This document shows, piece after piece, positions 1 to 8,793 of a stretch of 42,827 nucleotides of DNA. The stretch is taken from NCBI GenBank assembly GCA_018969935.1, contig JAGWXJ010000001.1, positions 1 to 42,827 on the forward strand. Direction: 5' to 3'. Every line of letters begins with the position of its first letter. Position 1 is the first letter of the stretch. A model generated the notes under the pieces. The model was given only the letters and a program-made list of their open reading frames with translations, did no database searches and was not told the origin of the DNA. Made by a program: the position numbers and the translations under genes. This DNA comes from Alphaproteobacteria bacterium. GTDB taxonomy: Bacteria; Pseudomonadota; Alphaproteobacteria; Micavibrionales; UBA1664.

Positions 1-23
1 GTCGCATTTATTTCATAAAAGAG

Positions 24-52
24 TTGACACTCAGGCCTTCCATTGATATTTT
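24..52 (+). promoter_or_regulatory. Sigma-70-type promoter of the first small gene
   Basis: A perfect TTGACA at 24-29 is followed after 17 bases by TATTTT at 47-52. The alternative -10 CATAAT at 53-58 is too far from the -35. It lies about 30 bases before the small gene starting at 82. This is assignment by eye; no start site is known. Confidence 0.55.
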
Positions 53-81
53 CATAATGTTATTAACGAACAGAGAGCACT

Positions 82-255
82 ATGACGATCGAAACTCCTC
101 AAAAAAATCCTAGTATTTTAGGTACCTACTCTGAGGCTGCAACCAAAGCAGATCCTATCCCAGTCACATCTCAAGCTGAGAGAGATGCAGCAAAAGAGAT
201 GAAAAAACGCGAAGAGGTACGCCGAAATTCGGGCCTTTCATACGTTGGCCTCTAG
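82..255 (+). CDS. Small hypothetical protein, 57 aa
   Basis: An ATG at 82 opens a 57-codon frame ending in TAG at 253-255. The weak purine run GAGAG just upstream could serve as ribosome binding site. The product is hydrophilic, with a Thr/Pro/Ser-rich first half and a charged, probably helical Lys/Arg/Glu stretch around residues 33-48 (AKEMKKREEVRR). It has no signal peptide or membrane segment. I do not recognise a family. The case for a real gene is its setting: a good promoter ends about 30 bases upstream and a strong intrinsic terminator begins 17 bases after the stop, so it looks like a complete monocistronic unit. An alternative is that the transcript acts as a small RNA. Confidence 0.6.
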   Translation: MTIETPQKNPSILGTYSEAATKADPIPVTSQAERDAAKEMKKREEVRRNSGLSYVGL

Positions 256-271
256 GACAACCCAGATATGC

Positions 272-300
272 AAAAAGCCGGGCTGGACCCGGCTTTTTTT
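272..300 (+). terminator. Rho-independent terminator
   Basis: The stem GCCGGG (277-282) pairs with CCCGGC (288-293) across a five-base loop, extended by A/T pairs, and is followed by seven T residues. It closes the 57-aa gene. Confidence 0.85.
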
Positions 301-384
301 ATGCCTATCTTCGCAAGCGCACAAATAAAGTTGCACTATTTTCATAAAACATATACAAACGTGCAAATTTTTTAAGGATAAGTA

Positions 385-726
385 ATGACAACCTCATCAC
401 AGGCACTCCCTGCAGGCTACACATCGCGCAACAAACAGCGCCTTGCGGTAGCGATCGAGTTTGTCAAAAACGCCGATATCTCGCCCGAGTTGCGCCGTGC
501 CATCCTGGGCAACAAAAAACGCTCGGAATCCCGCGCAACGCTCAAGCTGTACTTTGCCCTGAATGCAAAGCGCTTCCCTGTATCCGAAGCCACGGCAGCC
601 ATTCGTGCCGAGCAGGATAAACTGCGCGCCGCCCTTAAAAAGAAGCAGGCCGAAGAACGCCAAAAGCTCCATAAAGCGCGCGTAAGGGCCAGTGCCAAAC
701 GCAAGCGCCAGTTTGTTGCAGCCTAA
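385..726 (+). CDS. Hypothetical basic protein, 113 aa
   Basis: The ATG at 385 follows AAGGA with suitable spacing, so the start is well supported. The product is strongly basic. It has a short N-terminal region, a helical middle (about residues 20-60), and a long Lys/Arg/Ala/Gln-rich C-terminal helix from about residue 70 that could be a coiled coil or bind nucleic acid. There is no membrane segment. I do not recognise a family. It stands alone between the upstream terminator and chvI; no clear terminator follows, so some transcription could run into chvI. Nucleic-acid binding is an inference from charge only. Confidence 0.7.
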   Translation: MTTSSQALPAGYTSRNKQRLAVAIEFVKNADISPELRRAILGNKKRSESRATLKLYFALNAKRFPVSEATAAIRAEQDKLRAALKKKQAEERQKLHKARVRASAKRKRQFVAA

Positions 727-785
727 AAAGCCCCTACAAAAAAACCTACAAAAAACATAATTCTCCACTACATTGGTCAGCGTAG

Positions 786-792
786 AAGGAGG
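786..792 (+). promoter_or_regulatory. Shine-Dalgarno that decides the chvI start
   Basis: AAGGAGG lies nine bases before the ATG at 802 but only three bases before an in-frame TTG at 796. The ATG is therefore the initiator. Confidence 0.8.
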
Positions 793-801
793 CTTTTGCC
801 C

Positions 802-1503
802 ATGTCAGCCGCTAAAATCGTACTCGTCGATGACGACAGGAACATCCTTACATCCGTCACCATGGCACTGGAGGCCGAGGGTTTTGACGTCAAAACCTAC
901 AACGACGGCGAAGCCGGCCTGAAAGGCCTGCAGGCCCAACCTGCTGACCTCGCTGTACTGGATATCAAAATGCCCCGCATGGACGGTATGGAAGTGCTGA
1001 CCAAGCTGCGTGAAACCAGCCACATGCCCGTTATCTTCCTGACTTCGAAGGATGACGAGATTGACCAGCTTCTAGGCCTCAAAATGGGCGCCGATGACTA
1101 CATCACAAAACCGTTCTCGCAACGTTTGCTGATTGAACGCATTCGCGCCATCCTTCGCCGCGAAACACTACGCAACCAGCCCGCATCGGCTGGTGACGCC
1201 ACAAAAATCATGAAGCGCGGCGAATTGCTGCTGGATGACGAACGCCACCTCTGCACATGGAAAGCGCAGGAAGTGCCGCTGACAGTCACGGAATACCTGC
1301 TTGTAAAAGCACTGGCATCGCGCCCCGGCCACGTTAAAAACCGTGACGCCCTGATGGATCAGGCCTACGGCGAAACCATTTATGTGGATGACCGCACCAT
1401 CGACAGCCACGTCAAACGCATCCGCAAAAAATTCAAGGTCATCGATGACGATTTCAACCACATCGAAACCGTCTACGGCGTCGGCTACCGTTACAAGGAA
1501 TAG
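802..1503 (+). CDS. chvI: ChvI-type response regulator
   Basis: This is an OmpR/PhoB-family response regulator of 233 aa, the partner of the sensor kinase at 2618. The receiver domain covers about residues 1-115. It has the acidic pocket VDDD (9-12), phospho-acceptor Asp54 in LDIKMPRMDG, Thr81 and Lys103 in TKPF. A winged-helix DNA-binding domain spans about 130-233 and ends in VYGVGYRY. The stretches DDDRNILTSV and GLKMGADDYITKPFSQRLL are typical of the ChvI/BvrR/ExoS-partner lineage, which controls envelope, acid-stress and virulence or symbiosis genes in Rhizobiales. The gene converges on, and overlaps by 13 bases, an antisense SahH-like gene that separates it from chvG. That split is unusual, because the pair is normally co-directional and adjacent. 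Confidence 0.93.
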   Translation: MSAAKIVLVDDDRNILTSVTMALEAEGFDVKTYNDGEAGLKGLQAQPADLAVLDIKMPRMDGMEVLTKLRETSHMPVIFLTSKDDEIDQLLGLKMGADDYITKPFSQRLLIERIRAILRRETLRNQPASAGDATKIMKRGELLLDDERHLCTWKAQEVPLTVTEYLLVKALASRPGHVKNRDALMDQAYGETIYVDDRTIDSHVKRIRKKFKVIDDDFNHIETVYGVGYRYKE

Positions 1504-2498
1504 CGCTTCCAGCCGTTCACCACGTTATACTGCACATCGCTAGGCAACTCGTATATTGCGGGGCGTGCGCCAAACAGCGTCTGCGCGTAATTCGCACCTT
1601 CGAAGATAAGCGACCGCGTGAGTGATATTTCCTGCGGCGCTTCCATCTCGTGCGTGCGTATGAAGTTGACGGGATAACCGCCGTTCATAACCACCTGCCA
1701 CCCTATCTGCATATCCGAAAAACTGTGCGGGCGGCCCTTGATAAGCGTATTGAATTCAAAATCACCCGATGACCCGCTGGCAAGGTACCGCACTGAGCGG
1801 GCTTCGCCATTGCGCGGGCTTATATCCGCGCCCGTACAACCCAAGACCACACTGTGCTTCCATACATCGGCACAAGGCTCGGGGTATACGCGCACAACCG
1901 CATTGAAGCGGGCAACCAGCTTCTGCGCGCAGGCATAGCCAATGGCACCGGCACCCACAATGCCGACATTCTGTACTGCATCGCGCAAGGCCAGCGCATC
2001 GGCAATGGCACCTGCAATAAACGGTGCTTCATGCTCGCGTTTGGCTGCGCTACCGGCAACCGATACAACGGGGCAACTCAATTTTGATTTTTGCTTCAGT
2101 TTCAGAAGTCCGTTTGTCGTTTGCTCGACGGCAACAACAGGCACTGCCACGTGCGCGGGCATGGATGCAATAACATCGCCGCCATCATCAAGCACAACCA
2201 GCCTGTCGTAATCCCCGCTCTGGAGCCTGATAAAAACCTCCTGCCACAAATTGGCAACATCGCGCAGATGCGCTTCCTGATATCCGCCTGCAGATACAGG
2301 CACGCTCCCCCCGTGCGCCATCATGCCGCGGCTATGCATGGCCGCCACAACACCTTCCACGGTCGAATAGCATTTACCGATAAGCACCATGGATTTTGGA
2401 TCAATCCCCGTGGCTTCGAAGCGTTCAAGCAGCCCCAATGTGCTAGGGGTCAGATGCTGGCATCCGATAAGCAATGTTTTTGGGGTTTTTCTAAGCAT
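1491..2498 (-). CDS. SahH-like NAD-binding protein (adenosylhomocysteinase paralogue)
   Basis: A 335-aa protein with the two-part architecture of S-adenosylhomocysteine hydrolase but about 100 residues shorter. Shared features include VVLDDGGDVIA (SahH has ILDDGGDLT) and a following EQTTNG (SahH ETTTG). A segment SAAKREHE aligns with SVTKSKFD, which carries the catalytic Lys and Asp: the Lys is kept and the Asp becomes Glu. The Rossmann loop is GIVGAGAIG. The catalytic-region Cys of NLYGC is absent. The ATG at 2498 gives a protein beginning MLRKTPKTLLIGC; a GTG at 2534 would add 12 residues. No convincing Shine-Dalgarno is present. It lies antisense between chvI and chvG. Substrate unknown; hydrolase activity on SAH seems doubtful. 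Confidence 0.75.
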   Translation of the reverse strand: MLRKTPKTLLIGCQHLTPSTLGLLERFEATGIDPKSMVLIGKCYSTVEGVVAAMHSRGMMAHGGSVPVSAGGYQEAHLRDVANLWQEVFIRLQSGDYDRLVVLDDGGDVIASMPAHVAVPVVAVEQTTNGLLKLKQKSKLSCPVVSVAGSAAKREHEAPFIAGAIADALALRDAVQNVGIVGAGAIGYACAQKLVARFNAVVRVYPEPCADVWKHSVVLGCTGADISPRNGEARSVRYLASGSSGDFEFNTLIKGRPHSFSDMQIGWQVVMNGGYPVNFIRTHEMEAPQEISLTRSLIFEGANYAQTLFGARPAIYELPSDVQYNVVNGWKRYSL

Positions 2499-2518
2499 GG
2501 ACCATACATAGGGTCCAT
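2497..2518. repeat. Inverted repeat over the start of the SahH-like gene
   Basis: ATGGACC (2497-2503) and GGTCCAT (2512-2518) form a perfect 7-bp inverted repeat around eight bases. It overlaps the minus-strand start codon at 2496-2498, so it could be an RNA hairpin over the start or an operator. Confidence 0.4.
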
Positions 2519-2617
2519 AACCCCGAAACGCCACATTTTTATGGCCGCACGGGTGTCACAGGCAACGGCCTAAAAAAAGCCTGCATTTTCAGGGCATAAT
2601 CGGTTAAAAGGGGTCAA

Positions 2618-4339
2618 ATGCCGCTGCTATCGCAACCCAAACTCAAAAAGTTGATAAGGCTCGCCAGCATGCCTGCGCACCAGCGCTGGGTATCGCGCTT
2701 GTCCTTGCGCATTTTTGCAGTGAACGTGATGGCCCTTGTGGTGCTGGCCTTCGGGCTCCTTTACGTGAGCCGGTATCAACAGGAACTTGTGGCTGGCGAA
2801 CTGGATAGCCTTGAACGTCAGGCAACGATTTACGCAGGCGCGCTGGCCGAGGCCGCGCGCTATTCCTCCACCATCAAAACCCCGAACCCTGAGATGGGCG
2901 AGATGGTCAAAGACTCCCTCTCCCGCGAACGGACACGCAACATGGTCCGCCGCTTGGGGGAAACCACCATCAACCGTATCCGCGTTTACTCCGATGAAGG
3001 CCGCCTGATGGGCGATTCCGATGTGCTGGGCGGCGCGGGCGGCGTTATCCGCGTTGTACGCCTGCCTCCCATGAGCATCAGCCACGGCACCTTGTTTGGC
3101 GGCCGCACCTTGGCCGATATTGCAATCGATCTCTTGCCCTCGGGCGTCCGCCTCAAGGATTATCCGGGCGATGATAGCCGCAAGGCAAGCCGCCGCAGCG
3201 ACCGCTTCCCGGACGTAGTGGAATCCCTTGAAGGCCGCGTATCCTCGACCGCTTGGGTCAGCGGCCCGCACGGGCGCGATATCATTCTATCGGCAGCCGT
3301 TCCCATACAGCACCTCAAACAGGTCCTCGGCGTTGTCTACGTAACGCGTGACGGCACTTCGATTGCCGATGCCATCCGCCAAATGAAGCTCGATATCATC
3401 AAGCTGTTCATGGTTTCGCTCACGATTACATTCGTGCTCTCCATGTATCTTGCAGCCGGTATTGCAAAGCCGCTTAAGCGCCTTGCGCGCGCGGCCGATC
3501 AGGTCCGCCGCGGGCTATCACAGGCCGAAATTCCCGACCTCACGTCCCGCCGTGATGAAATCGGTGACTTGTCGGCATCCTTGCGCGAAATGACGGCTGC
3601 GCTCGCCGCCCGCCTTGACTCTATCGAGCGTTTTGCAGCCGATGTCGCACACGAACTTAAAAACCCGCTGACATCGCTGCGCAGCGCCTTCGAAACCGTA
3701 CAAATGGTGAAGGATGAAAAGGCAAAGGATAAACTGACCCGCATCATCCTGCATGACATGCAGCGCATGGACAGGTTGATCAGCGATATCTCCGCCGCCT
3801 CCCGCCTTGATGCCGAGCTGAGCCGCGAAAACATGGCACTGGTTGATTTGCGCCCGCTGCTTGGCAATCTGTGCAGCAGCTACGCATCCCCTCTCGACCG
3901 CGTATCGGAAGGCGCGGAAAGCAACGAACGCGTGATCCTGACCCTCCCCCCCGAAAACGAGATCCTGATTGTACAGGGGCTCGAGGGCAGGCTCGCGCAG
4001 GTGTTCCGTAACCTGATAGACAACGCGCTCTCGTTCTCGCCGCCCGATGCACCCGTGCGCGTCAGCACGGTACGCGACACGGCCAAGCGCCAGATAAAAG
4101 TACTGGTCGAAGACCGCGGCCCCGGCATCCCCGATGCGAAACTGGGCGCCATCTTCGAACGTTTCTATTCCGAAAGGCCGCAGGGCGAGGCCTTCGGCAA
4201 ACACTCTGGCTTGGGCCTTTCCATTGCCAAACAGATCGTGGACGCCCACAAGGGGAGCATCTATGCTGAAAACGTATCTGATGAAACAGGCGCCCGCCTC
4301 GGCGCCAGATTTACGGTGGCCCTGAATGCCCTCGGCTGA
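2618..4339 (+). CDS. chvG: ChvG-type sensor histidine kinase
   Basis: A 573-aa inner-membrane kinase that phosphorylates the ChvI-type regulator at 802. A first membrane segment lies at about residues 31-51 and a second at about 262-284, flanking a periplasmic sensor region of about 210 residues. HAMP follows (about 284-330). The dimerisation helix carries His345 in DVAHELKNPLTSLRS, a hallmark of ChvG/ExoS/BvrS. The ATPase domain shows the N-box with Asn465 and Asn469, a G1 box DRGPGIP and a G2 box SGLGLS. The start is supported by AAAAGGGG upstream. The stop overlaps the next gene by 14 bases, so chvG and rapZ are probably co-transcribed and translationally coupled. An antisense gene separates it from its cognate regulator. 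Confidence 0.93.
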   Translation: MPLLSQPKLKKLIRLASMPAHQRWVSRLSLRIFAVNVMALVVLAFGLLYVSRYQQELVAGELDSLERQATIYAGALAEAARYSSTIKTPNPEMGEMVKDSLSRERTRNMVRRLGETTINRIRVYSDEGRLMGDSDVLGGAGGVIRVVRLPPMSISHGTLFGGRTLADIAIDLLPSGVRLKDYPGDDSRKASRRSDRFPDVVESLEGRVSSTAWVSGPHGRDIILSAAVPIQHLKQVLGVVYVTRDGTSIADAIRQMKLDIIKLFMVSLTITFVLSMYLAAGIAKPLKRLARAADQVRRGLSQAEIPDLTSRRDEIGDLSASLREMTAALAARLDSIERFAADVAHELKNPLTSLRSAFETVQMVKDEKAKDKLTRIILHDMQRMDRLISDISAASRLDAELSRENMALVDLRPLLGNLCSSYASPLDRVSEGAESNERVILTLPPENEILIVQGLEGRLAQVFRNLIDNALSFSPPDAPVRVSTVRDTAKRQIKVLVEDRGPGIPDAKLGAIFERFYSERPQGEAFGKHSGLGLSIAKQIVDAHKGSIYAENVSDETGARLGARFTVALNALG

Positions 4340-5198
4340 AAAGCAGAAACGTAAAATAGTTATCCTGACCGGCCTTTCCGGCGCGGGCATGTCCTCTGCC
4401 CTAAAGATCATGGAAGATCTGGGCTACGAAATTTTCGATAACTTCCCTCTGCCCTTTATTGACGAACTGGTTTCACAAAAAGGCTACGGCGAAAACCCGT
4501 TAGCAATTGCTGTCGATACGCGCTCTCGCGGTTTTACGCCCGCGGACGTCATTACAAAAGTTGAAGAGCTGCAAAAACTAAAGGGCGCCGAAACCAAACT
4601 CGTCTTCATGACATGCAGCAATCTGGCCTTGCGCAAACGGTATTCCGAAACGCGGCGCAGCCACCCGCTGGCCAAGGACAGGCCCGCGCTGGACGGCATC
4701 AGGCAGGAACGCACATGGCTCAAACCGTTGATGGATAGCGCCGACCTGCTGATAGATACTTCTGAACTCTCGGTGCACGATTTGCGCAGACAGGTGGAAA
4801 GTTCTCTGCACCCCGACACACGCAAGCGTAAACTGACAATCACCATCATGTCTTTCGGTTTCAAAAACGGTGTGCCGCGCGAATCCGATACCGTGATTGA
4901 CGTCCGTTTTCTGGCCAACCCGCACTGGGATGATGCGTTGCGCCCCAAAACAGGCAAGGATAAAGCCGTACAGGCCTACATCGAAAAAGACCCCGATTTT
5001 AAAAAATTCATCGGCCATATTGAATCAATGATGAAGCTCCTGCTTCCGCGTTATGACGACGAGGGAAAATATTACTTCACGCTGGCATTCGGCTGCACCG
5101 GTGGGCGCCATCGCTCGGTCTACCTTGCTGAAAAGCTTTCAAAAACCATAGAAGGCTGGGGCTATAACGTTTCCACCCGCCACCGCGACCTCGATTAA
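4326..5198 (+). CDS. rapZ: RapZ-family protein with altered Walker A
   Basis: A 290-aa RapZ/YvcJ protein. In enterobacteria RapZ binds small RNAs and controls glucosamine-6-phosphate synthase; in many proteobacteria the gene lies near PTS genes. The N-terminal P-loop domain starts TGLSGAGMSS, where the Walker A lysine is replaced by Met22. The codon is clearly ATG, so the GTP-binding function may be altered or lost. The C-terminal domain (about 165-290) is well conserved, with SFGFKNGVPRESD, DVRFLANPHWD, and GCTGGRHRSVYLAEKL, the last being the RNA/metabolite-binding core. It begins inside the end of chvG. No hprK or PTS genes follow, unlike the arrangement known in Rhizobiales. No terminator is evident beyond a short palindrome. 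Confidence 0.9.
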   Translation: MPSAEKQKRKIVILTGLSGAGMSSALKIMEDLGYEIFDNFPLPFIDELVSQKGYGENPLAIAVDTRSRGFTPADVITKVEELQKLKGAETKLVFMTCSNLALRKRYSETRRSHPLAKDRPALDGIRQERTWLKPLMDSADLLIDTSELSVHDLRRQVESSLHPDTRKRKLTITIMSFGFKNGVPRESDTVIDVRFLANPHWDDALRPKTGKDKAVQAYIEKDPDFKKFIGHIESMMKLLLPRYDDEGKYYFTLAFGCTGGRHRSVYLAEKLSKTIEGWGYNVSTRHRDLD

Positions 5199-5200
5199 TT

Positions 5201-5219
5201 ACATCAATCATATTGATGT
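5201..5219. repeat. Perfect palindrome between rapZ and the GAF gene
   Basis: ACATCAAT (5201-5208) is the exact reverse complement of ATTGATGT (5212-5219), separated by CAT. It lies directly after the rapZ stop and 22 bases before the proposed -10 of the GAF gene. It is A/T-rich and lacks a T run, so an operator seems likelier than a terminator. Confidence 0.55.
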
Positions 5220-5241
5220 TATTCTTTTGCCATCCTGGCAC

Positions 5242-5247
5242 TATATT
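5242..5247 (+). promoter_or_regulatory. -10 element of the GAF gene (leaderless arrangement)
   Basis: TATATT ends six bases before the ATG at 5254 and no Shine-Dalgarno lies between them. Transcription would begin at or next to the start codon. No convincing -35 is seen. Confidence 0.45.
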
Positions 5248-5253
5248 AATCGC

Positions 5254-5805
5254 ATGAATGAAATGCGCATCGCAGGCAATGATGGCTGGTATACATCCGC
5301 GCTCGAATACCTTGTGCGCGTTGCGCAGGATTTATGCGGCTGCCAGTCCATGGATGAAGTGACGGCGATTGTACGCAAAGCCGCACGTGAGCTTACAGGC
5401 GCTGACGGCGCAACCCTCATCCTCAAGGACAACGGCAACTGCTTCTACGTGGAAGAAAATGCCATTTCCCCCCTTTGGAAGGGCCAGCGTTTCCCGATGT
5501 CGAATTGCATCAGCGGCTGGGTCATGATGCACAAACAAACCTGTTTCATTGAAGATGTATCCGCCGACAGCCGCATCCCCTACGATCTCTACAGACCTAC
5601 CTTCGTAAAAAGCTTGCTGATGGTCCCTATCATGCCCGCAAGCCCCATAGGCGCCATCGGCAACTACTGGGCAACATCGCGTATGCCGCTCGCCAAGGAG
5701 ATCAAATTGCTGGAATCACTTGCCAATATCACCGCATACACAATTTTGCGCGTCCGTGGCAAAACGGACGCGCATGAAAATCTGGGTATGCTTGAATTGG
5801 CCTAA
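5254..5805 (+). CDS. GAF-domain protein
   Basis: A 183-aa soluble protein made almost entirely of one GAF domain (about residues 15-170). Supporting stretches are AARELTGADGATLILKDNG, MSNCISGWVMMHKQTCFIED, VKSLLMVPI and ESLANITAYTILR. GAF domains bind small ligands or chromophores and usually feed an attached kinase, cyclase or transcription domain; none is attached here, so it would act as a free-standing sensor or adaptor. The ATG at 5254 is preferred over an upstream in-frame TTG at 5227 because that TTG would lie upstream of the -10 element. It occupies the position where PTS-related genes follow chvG in Rhizobiales. A link to ChvG/ChvI signalling is only suggested by location. A minus-strand terminator begins at its stop. 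Confidence 0.85.
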   Translation: MNEMRIAGNDGWYTSALEYLVRVAQDLCGCQSMDEVTAIVRKAARELTGADGATLILKDNGNCFYVEENAISPLWKGQRFPMSNCISGWVMMHKQTCFIEDVSADSRIPYDLYRPTFVKSLLMVPIMPASPIGAIGNYWATSRMPLAKEIKLLESLANITAYTILRVRGKTDAHENLGMLELA

Positions 5806-5822
5806 AAACCGGCAGGGGCCGG
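5804..5822 (-). terminator. Rho-independent terminator, minus strand
   Basis: Read on the minus strand, CCGGC (5822-5818) pairs with GCCGG (5813-5809) around a four-base loop, followed by five T residues (5808-5804). It would end transcription of the minus-strand gene at 5941-6285. Confidence 0.7.
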
Positions 5823-5940
5823 CCCGCGCTGCGCTGGAGGCTTTAGCGGTTTTGTGTCGGTAGCACCCGCATCCGGCGCTGGCGATGCCCTCTTGAAACT
5901 CTGCGCACCGCACAGGCGGCTCAGTAACGGCAACTTGATA

Positions 5941-6285
5941 TTATGCTTCATCGCTGTACTCCAGTTCCATGCCAGGCAGCAGCGTAAACATCGCGCCCAC
6001 TTCCGTAACACCGTCTTCATCAGGCTTTTTGAATCTGAAGTTGAGGCCACCCGAGTGACGCTCGAAAAACATCTCGTGCGTACCGTTTTCCTGATACAGC
6101 GGCTCGTGGCCGTTCAGGATGGATGCAAAATTCTCGGCCAGCTTGCGCAAGTCGCAAGGAAGGTCGGCATCGCCGCGCATGAACCCGATAGGCAATAGCT
6201 CGCCATCCTGTTGCACGGCAATCTGGTACCCGCGGCACGCACCCGTGCGCACGTCAAAATCATGGGGTAGGGAAACAAAACTCAT
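5941..6285 (-). CDS. Hypothetical protein, 114 aa
   Basis: An open frame of 114 codons starting at ATG 6285, with AAGG about nine bases upstream on the minus strand. The product is acidic and soluble, with no signal peptide or membrane segment. Stretches such as YQIAVQQDGELLPIGFM and GAMFTLLPGMELEYSDEA suggest a small beta-rich fold, but I do not recognise a family. It runs opposite to its neighbours, between the GAF gene and ahcY, with a minus-strand terminator about 120 bases past its stop. The 135 bases at 5806-5940 hold that terminator and nothing else that I can support. Confidence 0.7.
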   Translation of the reverse strand: MSFVSLPHDFDVRTGACRGYQIAVQQDGELLPIGFMRGDADLPCDLRKLAENFASILNGHEPLYQENGTHEMFFERHSGGLNFRFKKPDEDGVTEVGAMFTLLPGMELEYSDEA

Positions 6286-6390
6286 ACAATTGGCCTTAAT
6301 CGTTTGATTTCGGGTTATTTTCCCTTTATTTCTACCAGCGAAACGTTAACTGCCCCTAAACATTAGGAGGCATTTTAGGAGATGGATCCC

Positions 6391-7704
<1,314 letters not shown>

Positions 7705-7706
7705 TC

Positions 7707-7735
7707 AAAAAAGCCCGCTTGAAGCGGGCTTTTTT
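7707..7735 (+). terminator. Bidirectional rho-independent terminator
   Basis: AGCCCGCT (7712-7719) and AGCGGGCT (7723-7730) form an 8-bp stem around three bases, flanked by A6 and T6 runs. It serves ahcY on the plus strand and the AAA+ gene at 7741 on the minus strand. Confidence 0.9.
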
Positions 7736-7740
7736 AATGC

Positions 7741-8619
7741 CTACTCAAACGCCCCGGCATGGATGCCCGTTTCAGCGGACATGATATAAAACACGGCGTC
7801 TTTAGATAGCGCGCCGCCGCGCCCTTTATCCAGCACATGCTTGGCGCACGCCCCGTCCATCACGATGATGGATTTATCGGGCTGGTTGCGCTTGCGCATA
7901 TGCTCGGACGTCAATTTGACAATCAACTTGCAGATATCATCCGATACTTGCACACCATGATGTGCTTCATACCCACTTCTGATGGCCTGCAAGATTGTAA
8001 CAGTGGCGTCATCATCGGGTATAGCCAGCTCAACTTTCTGAAAGCGACGGTCCATGGCAGGGTCCACGCCCACATAAATGCGGTATTCGTCCTTAGTGGT
8101 GGCACCGATGATATTGATATCACCAACCGTCAGGTACGGCTTCATCACCTCCGAGAGGCCCTTATACGCCGAACCTTCGCAGGAAGGCATAATCGTGTGT
8201 ATTTCATCTATGAATAATATGTATTTTGGACATTTTGGGTCGTGATATCGTTCGGCTATCCCCTTCACAAGCGGAATAAACCGCCCTTGGAATTCGGATA
8301 CACTGCCCGTACCGGCAGACATGGATGCAAGGTCGATTTCCAACACCCGTGCGTTCTTTAGGTAGTCAGGCACCGTGTCGGCAGCAATCTGTTGGGCTAG
8401 GCCAATCACCAAGGCCGTTTTACCGACACCCGCAGGCGCCTGCAGCATCACGTTCTTCCGCCCCTTCTGGAGGAGGATAAGAATAGCCTGCTCGATCTCC
8501 TTATCGCGGCCAGTAATGGGGTCAAACCGCTTTTCACGCGCCAAGGCCGTAAGGTCACGGCAATAGCTATGGATAAGGGCCTCTAACTCGGAATCGCTGA
8601 TTTTGTGCTCAATGGTCAT
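7741..8619 (-). CDS. Single-domain ClpA/ClpB D1-like AAA+ ATPase
   Basis: A 292-aa protein that corresponds to only the first ATPase domain of ClpA/ClpB. It lacks the N-terminal substrate domain, the second ATPase domain and any ClpP-binding loop. It opens with LTALAREKRFDPITGRDKEI, as in ClpA D1. Walker A is APAGVGKT (61-68), the pore-loop aromatic is Phe110 in EFQG, Walker B is ILFIDE (134-139), sensor 1 lies in IIGATTKDEY, and an arginine finger in DRRF (190-193). All residues needed for ATP hydrolysis and substrate threading appear present. It diverges from the large unknown gene at 8853 across 233 bases. The start codon follows a -10-like hexamer by six bases. It may remodel a dedicated partner; the neighbour is the obvious candidate, by inference only. 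Confidence 0.85.
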   Translation of the reverse strand: MTIEHKISDSELEALIHSYCRDLTALAREKRFDPITGRDKEIEQAILILLQKGRKNVMLQAPAGVGKTALVIGLAQQIAADTVPDYLKNARVLEIDLASMSAGTGSVSEFQGRFIPLVKGIAERYHDPKCPKYILFIDEIHTIMPSCEGSAYKGLSEVMKPYLTVGDINIIGATTKDEYRIYVGVDPAMDRRFQKVELAIPDDDATVTILQAIRSGYEAHHGVQVSDDICKLIVKLTSEHMRKRNQPDKSIIVMDGACAKHVLDKGRGGALSKDAVFYIMSAETGIHAGAFE

Positions 8620-8625
8620 GGCCCT

Positions 8626-8631
8626 ATTAGA
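8626..8631 (-). promoter_or_regulatory. -10 element of the AAA+ gene (leaderless arrangement)
   Basis: On the minus strand TCTAAT is followed by six bases and then the ATG of the AAA+ gene. Seventeen bases upstream is GTGACG, a partial -35. No Shine-Dalgarno is available. Confidence 0.45.
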
Positions 8632-8793
8632 CCAATGATTCCGCCCCGCGTCACCAGCTCAAAAACACCTCCGGATTTGCGCAATTTTAAAGCTTTTCAG
8701 CAATAATCACGGCAGGAGCTGCCCTTGTTTGAGAGAAATTGAGATTATCCAAAGATATAACCTTGAAATAATATTATTAATTCACATAAAACA

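Noticed and set aside
11..349. Recurrent TTTCATAA at 11, 50 and 340
   Set aside because: The copies are short, A/T-rich and unevenly spaced. Three matches in such sequence can arise by chance, so no repeat family is claimed.
3518..4411. Open frame of about 297 codons antisense to chvG
   Set aside because: chvG shows a complete kinase domain order on the plus strand, so the antisense frame is a by-product of G/C-rich third codon positions.
6286..6381. SAH riboswitch upstream of ahcY
   Set aside because: The region is short, A/T-rich and lacks the GC-rich pairing expected; no structure could be drawn by eye.
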